Positions 7,907-16,029 of a stretch of 64,000 nucleotides of DNA are shown here, in pieces (positions within the stretch are counted from its first letter, which is position 1; every line of letters starts with the position of its first letter). Source of the DNA: Rhizobium leguminosarum bv. viciae USDA 2370. Lineage in GTDB: Bacteria > Pseudomonadota > Alphaproteobacteria > Rhizobiales > Rhizobiaceae. Made by a program: the position numbers and the translations under genes. The stretch covers positions 310,001-374,000 of the forward strand of contig NZ_MRDL01000054.1 in assembly GCF_002008365.1 (NCBI RefSeq), given 5' to 3'. Below the pieces are notes generated by a model. That model was not told the DNA's origin, did no database searches, and saw only the letters and a program-made list of their open reading frames with translations.

Positions 7907-8995
7907 ATGGGCATCAGGTCGACGTCGGTTTCGGATGCCGTAGCTGCGCTGGACGAGCGCTCCAGGGAAATTTTTCGTCGCATCGTCGAAGGTTATCTGG
8001 AAAGCGGCGAGCCGCTCGGTTCGCGCAACCTGTCCCGGCTGCTGCCGATGTCGCTGTCGCCGGCCTCGGTGCGCAACGTCATGAGCGATCTCGAAGAGCT
8101 CGGCCTGATCTATTCGCCGCATGTCAGCGCAGGCCGGCTGCCGACCCAGATCGGCCTGCGCTTCTTCGTCGATGCCTTCATGCAGGTCGGCGACCTCTCC
8201 GCCGAGGAGCGCGCCAACATCGACCGGCAGGTGCGGGCCGAAAGCGGCGGCAACCCCGTGGAATCGATGATGAACGAGGCAAGCCGCATGCTATCCGGCA
8301 TTTCGCGCGGCGCCGGCCTTGTCATCACCTCGAAAAGCGATCCGGTGCTGAAACATGTCGAGTTCATCCGGCTCGAGCCGACAAAGGCGCTCGCCGTGCT
8401 CGTCGGCGACCACGATCAGGTGGAAAACCGCATCATCGAGCTGCCGGCGGGCGTCACCTCCTCGCAGCTGACGGAGGCGGCGAATTTTCTCAATGCCCAC
8501 ATGTCCGGCCAGACCCTGCCGGAGCTTCGCAAACAACTAAGCCGGCTGAAGGACGACGTCCGTCATGAGCTCGATGCCCTGTCGCGCGATCTCGTCGAGC
8601 GCGGCATCGCTGTCTGGTCTGGTAGCCCGGACGAGGGAAAGCCCGCTCAGCTGATCATCCGCGGCCGCGCCAACCTGCTCGAGGGCCTGGCCGGCGCCGA
8701 GGATCTCGACCGGCTGCGCCTGCTGTTCGACGATCTCGAGAAGAAGGACAGCCTAATCGAGATTCTCAATCTCGCCGAAAGCGGTTCGGGGGTGCGCATC
8801 TTCATCGGTTCGGAAAACAAGCTCTTCTCGCTGTCCGGCTCGTCGCTGATCGTCGCGCCCTATCGTGATGATGATGATCGCATCGTCGGCGCCGTCGGCG
8901 TCATTGGCCCGACGCGGCTCAATTATTCCCGCATCGTGCCAATGGTGGACTATACAGCCCAACTCGTCTCCCGCCTTTCGCGCAATCAGCTTTGA
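7907..8995 (+). CDS. hrcA: Heat-inducible transcription repressor HrcA
   Basis: Repressor that binds CIRCE operators at chaperonin genes and is reset by GroEL. The 362-residue protein starts MGIRSTSVSDAVAALDERSR; a winged-helix domain (~residues 15-95, with LSPASVRNVMSDLEELG and SAGRLPT) is followed by the GAF-like dimerisation domain. An open frame extends upstream to 7631, but the ATG at 7907 matches the family start; its Shine-Dalgarno is weak. grpE follows after 111 bases. I found no CIRCE inverted repeat in the 128 bases upstream, so autoregulation through CIRCE is not supported here. Confidence 0.96.
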   Translation: MGIRSTSVSDAVAALDERSREIFRRIVEGYLESGEPLGSRNLSRLLPMSLSPASVRNVMSDLEELGLIYSPHVSAGRLPTQIGLRFFVDAFMQVGDLSAEERANIDRQVRAESGGNPVESMMNEASRMLSGISRGAGLVITSKSDPVLKHVEFIRLEPTKALAVLVGDHDQVENRIIELPAGVTSSQLTEAANFLNAHMSGQTLPELRKQLSRLKDDVRHELDALSRDLVERGIAVWSGSPDEGKPAQLIIRGRANLLEGLAGAEDLDRLRLLFDDLEKKDSLIEILNLAESGSGVRIFIGSENKLFSLSGSSLIVAPYRDDDDRIVGAVGVIGPTRLNYSRIVPMVDYTAQLVSRLSRNQL

Positions 8996-9043
8996 CGAAG
9001 CAGCTATCAAGTGTGCGGAATTTTCGCTTCTTTGTCACGCAGA

Positions 9044-9072
9044 CTTGATTTTTTTCGGTCAAACCTCGATAT
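9044..9072 (+). promoter_or_regulatory. Candidate RpoH (sigma-32) promoter of grpE
   Basis: CTTGATT (9044-9050), a 13-base spacer, then CCTCGATAT (9064-9072), resembling the sigma-32 pattern CTTGAAA / CCCCATnT. It ends 35 bases before the grpE ATG in the hrcA-grpE gap, the expected place for a heat-shock promoter. The -10 part has mismatches, so support is moderate. Confidence 0.5.
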
Positions 9073-9106
9073 CGGGCGCATCTGAAGACACCAACCGGAG
9101 ACCGTC

Positions 9107-9739
9107 ATGACCGATGACACGACGAAAAACGGACCTGACGCAACTGCGGCCGATGCCGCAGCCGACGCTGCCGCCTACGTCGAGAACGAAACTGCGCAGC
9201 AAGAGCCCGCCCAGCCGGACCCGATCGAGCTTCTGAAAGCCGAAAACGGCGAACTACGCGACCGCTATCTGCGCCTTGCTGCCGAGATGGACAATCTGCG
9301 CCGGCGCACCGAGCGCGAGGTGAAGGATGCCAAGTCCTATTCCGTCGCGGGTTTCGCGCGCGACATGCTCGCCGTCTCGGACAATCTGCGCCGCGCGCTT
9401 GATGCCATCTCTCCGGAGACCAAGGCTGCGGCCGATGCCGGCCTGAGCACGCTGATCGAGGGTGTCGAGATGACCGAGCGCGCCATGCTGTCGGCTCTCG
9501 AGCGCCATGGCGTTCGCAAGCTGGAGCCGGTTGGCCAGAAGTTCGATCCGAATTTCCATCAGGCGATGTTCGAGGTGCCGAACCCGGACGTGCCGAACAA
9601 CACGGTCGTCCAGGTCGTGCAGGCAGGCTTCACCATCGGCGAGCGCGTGCTGCGCCCGGCCATGGTCGGCGTCGCCAAGGGCGGCCCGAAGCCGGCCGAA
9701 GCCGAAACCAACTCTGTCTTCGACGAGAAGGACGCCTGA
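9107..9739 (+). CDS. grpE: Nucleotide exchange factor GrpE
   Basis: Co-chaperone that releases ADP from DnaK. The 210-residue protein has an acidic, Ala-rich N-terminus, a long coiled coil (~residues 38-95, with LRDRYLRLAAEMDNLRRRTE) and the C-terminal beta domain with FDPNFHQAMFEVP and GFTIGERVLRPAMVGVAKG. Length and motifs are normal. GGAGA lies nine bases before the ATG. It sits directly downstream of hrcA, the usual heat-shock pairing, but has its own candidate RpoH promoter. A GC-rich hairpin follows the stop. Confidence 0.97.
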   Translation: MTDDTTKNGPDATAADAAADAAAYVENETAQQEPAQPDPIELLKAENGELRDRYLRLAAEMDNLRRRTEREVKDAKSYSVAGFARDMLAVSDNLRRALDAISPETKAAADAGLSTLIEGVEMTERAMLSALERHGVRKLEPVGQKFDPNFHQAMFEVPNPDVPNNTVVQVVQAGFTIGERVLRPAMVGVAKGGPKPAEAETNSVFDEKDA

Positions 9740-9746
9740 TATCATT

Positions 9747-9768
9747 TCCCTCTCCCTCGGGAGAGGGA
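9747..9768. terminator. Hairpin between convergent grpE and nucleoside hydrolase genes
   Basis: Perfect 9-bp stem TCCCTCTCC / GGAGAGGGA (9747-9755 with 9760-9768) with a 4-base loop, 7 bases after the grpE stop and 10 bases from the end of the opposing gene. There is no good T run on either strand, so it may end transcription weakly or protect mRNA ends. Confidence 0.5.
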
Positions 9769-9778
9769 GGCCAAAGGA

Positions 9779-10723
9779 TCAGATGCGGGCGAAGCGTTCG
9801 ATCAGCAGATCGAAGAAGCCGTCCGCATCGACATAGCGCATGACCCTGGCATTGCGCTTGCGCTCGGTCACATGCCACCAGTCGACGACCGTCATGCCGA
9901 CGGTGAGTTCGGACTGGACCTCGATCTCGACATTGCAATCCCGGCCCTGGAAAAGCTCCGGCTTCAGCAGGTAGGCGACAACGGTCGGGTCGTGCAGCGG
10001 CCCGCCGTCGGAACCGTATTTCTCGATGTCGAAGCGTTCAAAGAATTCCAGCATCTCGACCATGGCCTTTGCCGGCGCCGTGCCGATCTCGGCCATGCGT
10101 TTCACCCGGTCCTTGCGGGTCAGCAATTGATGCGTCACGTCAAGCGGCATCATCACGATCGGAACGCCTGAGCGGAAGACGATGTCGGCGGCCTCGGGGT
10201 CGACATAGATGTTGAATTCGGCCGCCGGCGTGATGTTGCCGCCCTCGAAGAAGCCGCCGCCCATCATCACCAACTCGCGGATGCGGGGGACGATGTCGGG
10301 CGCCTTCTGGAAGGCCATGCCGATATTGGTGAGCGGCCCGAGCGTGCACAGCGTTACCGTGCCCTCCGGCTCGCGGCGCAGCGTCTCGATGATGAAGTCG
10401 ACGGCATGGCCGGGCTGCAGCGCCATCGTCGGCTCGCTGAGTTCCGGACCGTCGAGGCCGGTCTTGCCGTGCACATGTTCGGCCGTTACCAGCTTGCGGG
10501 CGATCGGCGCATCGGCGCCGGCAAAAACCTTGGTCTCCGTCCGGCCGCAGAGCTCGCAGACGATGCGCGCATTGCGGCTGGTGAACGAAAGCGGCACGTT
10601 GCCGGCGACCGTGGTGATCCCCAAAACCTCCAGCTCATCGGGACTGCCGAAGGCAAGCATGATGGCGGCCGCGTCGTCCTGGCCGGGATCCGTGTCGATG
10701 ATGATCTTTCTTGCGCTTGCCAT
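9779..10723 (-). CDS. Inosine-uridine preferring nucleoside hydrolase
   Basis: Hydrolase that splits ribonucleosides into base and ribose. The N-terminal IIIDTDPGQDDA is the family's calcium-binding DxDxxxDD motif; the C-terminal GGPLHDPTVVAYLL supplies the last metal-binding Asp and the active-site His. MMGGGFFEGGNITPAAEFN is also characteristic. I chose the ATG at 10723 (MASARKIIIDTDPG, 314 residues); the frame stays open to a GTG at 10777 but those 18 residues are not family-like. It converges with grpE and is divergent from the hsp20 unit. Purine versus pyrimidine preference cannot be told. Confidence 0.93.
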   Translation of the reverse strand: MASARKIIIDTDPGQDDAAAIMLAFGSPDELEVLGITTVAGNVPLSFTSRNARIVCELCGRTETKVFAGADAPIARKLVTAEHVHGKTGLDGPELSEPTMALQPGHAVDFIIETLRREPEGTVTLCTLGPLTNIGMAFQKAPDIVPRIRELVMMGGGFFEGGNITPAAEFNIYVDPEAADIVFRSGVPIVMMPLDVTHQLLTRKDRVKRMAEIGTAPAKAMVEMLEFFERFDIEKYGSDGGPLHDPTVVAYLLKPELFQGRDCNVEIEVQSELTVGMTVVDWWHVTERKRNARVMRYVDADGFFDLLIERFARI

Positions 10724-10906
10724 TCCGATCGTTCCATCCTCGCACTGCGTGTTATCGGCATGCACCGATTTCTTCACTTCCCGTCACAAATCAGCACATT
10801 CCGCGCGGGCACGTTTTGATGCGAGGCAGCGGAGGCTTTGTCAAGGAAAGAGCCTGGCCGCCACCACCTCAAAATTGAGAGGGCGCGCCGACAGTCGCGC
10901 CCACGC

Positions 10907-10935
10907 CTTGCAGCGCCGGGCTCTTCTCCCCATAT
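10907..10935 (+). promoter_or_regulatory. RpoH (sigma-32) promoter of hsp20
   Basis: CTTGCAG (10907-10913), a 14-base spacer and CCCCATAT (10928-10935). This is almost the exact heat-shock sigma consensus with ideal spacing. Transcription would start near 10941-10943 and give a ~60-base leader to the hsp20 ATG at 11001. Confidence 0.82.
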
Positions 10936-10937
10936 TA

Positions 10938-11003
10938 GCGGCATCCGGATGCTGCGTTTGAGGTCCGGGATGGTCGCTTGCGTCAAGGACTTGAAAAGAG
11001 ATG
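10938..11003 (+). promoter_or_regulatory. ROSE-type RNA thermometer in the hsp20 leader
   Basis: Two hairpins fill the leader. The first is GCGGCAT / ATGCTGC (10938-10944 with 10949-10955). The second covers the ribosome-binding site: GTC-G-CTT (10973-10979) pairs with AAGGAC (10985-10990) around GCGTC, leaving one unpaired G at 10976. That arrangement, UCGCU opposite AGGA with a bulged G, is the conserved core of ROSE elements, which melt on heating and free the Shine-Dalgarno of small heat-shock genes in rhizobia. The AAGGA at 10985-10989 is 11 bases before the ATG. ROSE control of rhizobial hsp20 genes is established; its presence here is my reading of the sequence. Confidence 0.72.
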
Positions 11004-11426
11004 AGCCGCATTACCCCTTTCGCCAGCCCCCTGCTTTTGGGCTTCGATGCCATGGAAAAGACGCTGGAGCGCATTTCCAAGGCGAGCGACGGATATCCGC
11101 CCTATAATATCGAACGCATCGGCGCCGACAGCGGCGCGCCGGAACGTTTGCGCATCACCCTTGCCGTGGCCGGCTTCAGCGAGGAGGAACTCGATGTCTC
11201 CATTGAGGAGAACCAGCTTCTGATCCGCGGCCGCCAGGTCGAACAGGGCGAGCGGGATTATCTCTATCGCGGCATCGCCGCCCGCCAGTTCCAGCGCACC
11301 TTCGTTCTTGCCGACGGCATGCAGGTGCTCGGCGCCGGCCTGAAGAACGGTCTGCTCTCCGTCGATCTAATTCGTCCGGAACCTGCGAGAATGGTCAAGA
11401 AAATTAACATTTCGGTCTCACAGTAG
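11001..11426 (+). CDS. Small heat-shock protein, Hsp20/alpha-crystallin family
   Basis: ATP-independent holdase that keeps unfolding proteins soluble. The 141-residue protein starts MSRITPFASPLLLGFDAME, has an alpha-crystallin domain (~residues 35-130: YNIERIG, RLRITLAVAGFSEEELDV, YRGIAARQFQRTFVLAD, LKNGLLSVDLIRPEP), and the class A IbpA-like layout common in rhizobia. It carries an RpoH promoter and a ROSE-like leader. A DUF1150 gene follows 46 bases downstream, probably on the same transcript. Confidence 0.96.
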   Translation: MSRITPFASPLLLGFDAMEKTLERISKASDGYPPYNIERIGADSGAPERLRITLAVAGFSEEELDVSIEENQLLIRGRQVEQGERDYLYRGIAARQFQRTFVLADGMQVLGAGLKNGLLSVDLIRPEPARMVKKINISVSQ

Positions 11427-11472
11427 CACAACGGTTGTCGAACCGTTGGTCCCTTCTCCCGGAGGAACAGGA

Positions 11473-11730
11473 ATGTTGATGAAAGAAGCCACGTCTCACT
11501 TGACCAAATCCGAGCTTGCCCATATCGGCAACGGCGAGGTCGCCTATATCAGAAAAATGCGGACCGATGAGGTCGCCAAGTGCTTTCCCGAGGCGCCGGA
11601 TATCGATCCGACCGTCGATCTCTGGGCACTCTTCGGCGCCGACGGCACGCCGATCCTTTTGACGGACAACCGCTCCAGCACCTTCTTCAAAGCTGCCGAG
11701 GACGAGTTGAAGACGGTCAGCCTGCACTGA
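11473..11730 (+). CDS. DUF1150 family protein
   Basis: Protein of 85 residues with no known biochemical role. The core LTKSELAHIGNGEVAYIRKM and the ending LWALFGADGTPILLTDNRSS belong to the DUF1150 family, which in alphaproteobacteria is repeatedly found directly after an hsp20 gene, as here, suggesting a link to the heat-shock response. GGAGG at 11461-11465 favours the ATG at 11473; an ATG at 11479 is also possible. The last codons and the stop lie in a 9-bp hairpin (11712-11735). Confidence 0.85.
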   Translation: MLMKEATSHLTKSELAHIGNGEVAYIRKMRTDEVAKCFPEAPDIDPTVDLWALFGADGTPILLTDNRSSTFFKAAEDELKTVSLH

Positions 11731-11735
11731 CCGTC
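11712..11735 (+). terminator. Stem-loop spanning the stop codon of the DUF1150 gene
   Basis: Perfect 9-bp inverted repeat GACGGTCAG / CTGACCGTC (11712-11720 with 11727-11735), loop CCTGCA. The TGA stop (11728-11730) is inside the 3' arm. No T run follows, so this may be a 3'-end stabiliser rather than a classic terminator. Confidence 0.5.
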
Positions 11736-12008
11736 AGTTAGCGTCCGTCGCGTTTCAGCGCTCGTCCGGTGCGTGGCCGCTTATCCGATTTCGCTGCGGT
11801 TGAGGCTGCTTGTCGCGACCTATGCGCGGAGCCTCCTTTCGACGCCTTATGTGCGAAGACGTTGAAAATTCCAGGATTCGGTAGCACCTGTCACCAGGCC
11901 TATCGAGGGCAACTATGAGCCAGAGGCGGCCGACGAGTCGTGCTGGTTGCGGTCGTCGACGCGCGGAACGTTACTCAAACAAAAGCTCCGGCAAACAGCG
12001 TCGGTCAA

Positions 12009-12407
12009 TCAACGGCCGGCGAAACGCTGTCTCGCGGCGTCGGTTACGGGTGTATAGAGGGCAACGCGTGTCCCCTCGGGATCGGAAATCTGCACTGTCC
12101 GATTGCCCCAAGGCAAATCCTTGGGGGCGTGCACGACCGTGACCTGGTCCTTGAGCCGTGCGAATTCCGCATCGACGTCCGATACCATGAACTCGAGAAT
12201 GGCCGTCCTGTTGGCCCCGGGCTCCGCACTGCCTTCGCTGAACAAGGCCACGGTTTCCGCGCTGCCTATTGCGAGGCTCGCGCCGGGGGTGACGATCTCG
12301 GCGAAGAGGGGCGCAAGCCAGTCGGCGCGACAGCCCGTCACAAGCTCATAAAAGGCCACCATGCCGGTCATATCCGAGGCAATGAGGCGGGTGGATGCGA
12401 ACTTCAT
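12009..12407 (-). CDS. VOC family protein
   Basis: Protein of 132 residues with the glyoxalase/bleomycin-resistance fold: MKFASTRLIASDMTGMVAFYE at the start and QISDPEGTRVALYTPV at the end. The ATG at 12407 is preceded by AAGGAG, so the longer open frame to 12491 is rejected. It is divergent from a WYL-domain regulator across 89 bases, a pairing in which the regulator commonly controls the neighbour. Substrate unknown. Confidence 0.87.
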   Translation of the reverse strand: MKFASTRLIASDMTGMVAFYELVTGCRADWLAPLFAEIVTPGASLAIGSAETVALFSEGSAEPGANRTAILEFMVSDVDAEFARLKDQVTVVHAPKDLPWGNRTVQISDPEGTRVALYTPVTDAARQRFAGR

Positions 12408-12496
12408 GATCTTCTCCTTGGGTGCGCGACCGTCTCTTTCCTTGCTTTTGTGACATAGCCGTGCTGACAGCGTTGTGGCAGCAGGAGTCATCAGGC

Positions 12497-13204
12497 ATGC
12501 GAAAAGCAGATCGACTTTTTCAGATCATCCAGATTCTTCGACGGTCGAGCCGCCCGGTGACCTCGTCTGAGCTTGCGGATGAACTTGATGTCGCGCGGCG
12601 AACCGTCTACCGCGATATCGCACACCTGATTGCCCAGCGTGTTCCAATCGAGGGTGAAGCGGGGTTCGGCTACGTCCTCGATCCGCGATATGACATGCCG
12701 CCGCTCATGCTGACGCCTGACGAGATCGAGGCCGTCGTGCTCGGCGTTCAAATGGTGGCAAGGTTGAATGACGCGGCCATGCGGAATGCCGCCAGCGATG
12801 TGATGGCCAAGATCACATCGGTCATGCCGCAGGACCTTCTTCCCTATATTGCCCAACCCGCCGTCGGCATCAAACCGGATGATGTCGGCGGCGATGTGAC
12901 ATGCGATACGCGTCCGCTCAGGTTGGCGATCAGGGAAGGCCGCAAGCTTGAGCTCGACTATCGCGCGGCGGATGAGACGATCACCAGCCGCATCGTCTGG
13001 CCTGTGCTTCTCGGCTATGCCGACACGCACAGCCTCTTGATCGCGTGGTGCCAATCGAAACAAGCCTTCCGTCATTTCCGCACGGAACGGATCCTCAAAG
13101 TCGAGATTCTCGGTGAATCCATAGGCATGTCCCGGAGCAAGCTGAGGCAGCGATGGCAGCAGTGGCGCGATGCCGAAATGCGGAATTCCCGTGGGGCGCA
13201 GTGA
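12497..13204 (+). CDS. YafY-type regulator with HTH and WYL domains
   Basis: Transcription regulator of 235 residues. An N-terminal HTH (RKADRLFQIIQILRRS, then TSSELADELDVARRTVYRDI, ~residues 1-55) is followed by a WYL ligand-sensing domain (~130-215; LELDYRAADE, RIVWPVLLGYADTHSLLIAWC, HFRTERILKVEIL). The start MRKADRLFQ at 12497 has GGAG upstream and matches the family. It shares an 89-base intergenic region with the divergent VOC gene and probably regulates it and itself; this is inference from layout. Confidence 0.9.
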   Translation: MRKADRLFQIIQILRRSSRPVTSSELADELDVARRTVYRDIAHLIAQRVPIEGEAGFGYVLDPRYDMPPLMLTPDEIEAVVLGVQMVARLNDAAMRNAASDVMAKITSVMPQDLLPYIAQPAVGIKPDDVGGDVTCDTRPLRLAIREGRKLELDYRAADETITSRIVWPVLLGYADTHSLLIAWCQSKQAFRHFRTERILKVEILGESIGMSRSKLRQRWQQWRDAEMRNSRGAQ

Positions 13205-13333
13205 CCGTTTCGGGGCCGTTAGCGGTCATTGATGGCACTTGCCGCACAATACCGGAAATCCGTCAGGCCTGCGCCTCATGCGATCTTTCGCGCCGAGGAA
13301 CATCCCGGCGCGTTCGCCGACTTGTCGGCAGCC

Positions 13334-14035
13334 TCAGATCTTCCTGAATGTCAGATAGGCCGAAGACCGGCCCTCGCGCCTGGCCTTGGCCTCGTAACGT
13401 GTGCTCGGCCAGCCCTCATAGGGCGTCAGCCAATCCGCTGCATTGTTGGCTATCCAGTCGAAACCGCCATGGTCGCGGCATTTGATCAGCGTCCAGTTGA
13501 CATAGGTGTCGATGTCGGAGGCGAAGCAGAACAGGCCGCCAGGCTTCAGCACGCGATGAAAGCGGTCGAGATTGGTTTTCGAGACGAAACGCCGTTTCCA
13601 GTGTTTCCGCTTCGGCCAGGGATCGGGATAAAGCAAGTCGATCTGATCGAGTGAGCCGTCCGGCAGCCAATCGAGCAGTTGCGTCGCGTCGTCATTATAG
13701 ACGCGGATATTGGAGGCACCCGTCTCGCCGATGCGCGACAACAGCTTCTGCATGGAATTGACGAAGGGTTCGACACCGATGAAGCCGGTCGAAGCCGTCT
13801 CCAGCGCGCGGTGGATCAGGTGCTCGCCGCCGCCGAAACCGATTTCCAGCCGCAATCTCTCTACCGGAACCGGGAAGAGGGATGTCAGCGGCTCCGGGGG
13901 AGCCGCTGAGAGATCGATCAGGAATGCCGGCAGGAGACTGTTCAGCGTCTCGGCCTGCTGTTCGCGCAGAGCCTTGCCCTTGCGACGACCGAAGAAGGCT
14001 TCGGTCGCCCGGCCGCGGCGTTCCATATCCGTCAT
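13334..14035 (-). CDS. trmB: tRNA (guanine-N7-)-methyltransferase TrmB
   Basis: SAM-dependent enzyme that makes m7G at position 46 of tRNAs. The 233-residue protein has the SAM-binding LEIGFGGGEHLIHRA (~residue 63 on), the family stretch LLYPDPWPKRKHWKRRFV and the C-terminal TRYEAKARREGR. It starts 8 bases after the metK stop and is transcribed with metK, so the SAM-making enzyme and a SAM-using enzyme share a transcript. Confidence 0.96.
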   Translation of the reverse strand: MTDMERRGRATEAFFGRRKGKALREQQAETLNSLLPAFLIDLSAAPPEPLTSLFPVPVERLRLEIGFGGGEHLIHRALETASTGFIGVEPFVNSMQKLLSRIGETGASNIRVYNDDATQLLDWLPDGSLDQIDLLYPDPWPKRKHWKRRFVSKTNLDRFHRVLKPGGLFCFASDIDTYVNWTLIKCRDHGGFDWIANNAADWLTPYEGWPSTRYEAKARREGRSSAYLTFRKI

Positions 14036-14043
14036 GCTTTATC

Positions 14044-15282
<1,239 letters not shown>

Positions 15283-15411
15283 TTCGGGATTCCCCTCAAA
15301 GAATAAAAGCCAGCTAGTAGGTACTCAGTTCGAGGGCCGATGACAAGCGCAGAAGGACATAAATATATCTTTATATCTGCGGCAAAGTGACAAATTTTGC
15401 CCCAAAAACGC

Positions 15412-15438
15412 AAAAAAGGCGGCCTTTCGACCGCCTTT
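15412..15438 (-). terminator. Intrinsic terminator of the praR-like gene
   Basis: Eight-base-pair stem AAAGGCGG / CCGCCTTT (15415-15422 with 15431-15438); read on the reverse strand it ends in six T residues (15417-15412). It lies about 20 bases after the stop of the HTH gene. Confidence 0.85.
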
Positions 15439-15460
15439 CGAATTCTGCGATGGTCGTCGT

Positions 15461-15877
15461 TCAGTCGGCGTCGGCTTCAGCTGCCAAAGCTTTCACCAGC
15501 TCCACGACCTTGCGGCGAACCTTGGGATCGGAAATTTTGACGAAGGCGCGGTTGAGCTGCAGGCCTTCCGAGGAAGACAGGAAATCGACGACGTAATTCG
15601 AACTGGAGGCTTCGGCCATGCCGCCGCCGGCAGAATGTTCGCCGGGCGCGTCCTCGAAGAAAAAGGACACCGGAACATTGAGGATGTTCGAGATGTTCTG
15701 CAGACGGCTTGCGCCGACGCGGTTGGTGCCCTTTTCGTATTTCTGGATCTGCTGGAATGTGATGCCAAGGCTTTCGCCAAGCTTTTCCTGGCTCATGCCC
15801 AGCATCGTACGACGGAGGCGAATACGGCTGCCAACATGGATGTCGATCGGATTCGGCTTCTTTTTGTTTTCAATCAT
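15461..15877 (-). CDS. praR: XRE-family HTH regulator, PraR-like
   Basis: Regulator of 138 residues with an N-terminal Cro/C1 HTH (VGSRIRLRRTMLGMSQEKLGESLGITFQQIQKYEKG split over ~residues 15-52) and a C-terminal tail RRKVVELVKALAAEADAD. Size, sequence and position next to metK and lnt fit PraR of Rhizobium leguminosarum, a repressor of adhesin and biofilm genes and a modulator of quorum sensing; the S. meliloti counterpart is PhrR-like. The symbol rests on my recollection of the family and context. It carries its own terminator. Confidence 0.8.
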   Translation of the reverse strand: MIENKKKPNPIDIHVGSRIRLRRTMLGMSQEKLGESLGITFQQIQKYEKGTNRVGASRLQNISNILNVPVSFFFEDAPGEHSAGGGMAEASSSNYVVDFLSSSEGLQLNRAFVKISDPKVRRKVVELVKALAAEADAD

Positions 15878-16029
15878 GGTCGTGCCCTAGCTAAGAATTT
15901 CAACCTGTTTCTAACCGGCATGCCCCTGATCCATCCCAAAACGCCACGTTGCAAGCGGTGAGGAACCCACCTTCAAACATACGTTAAGAACGCCGATTGT
16001 CATCACTATGCAATTTTAGGGGTTTTTGG

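Noticed and set aside
15283..15411. SAM riboswitch upstream of metK
   Set aside because: The leader does not show the SAM-II pseudoknot pattern or another SAM aptamer that I recognise.
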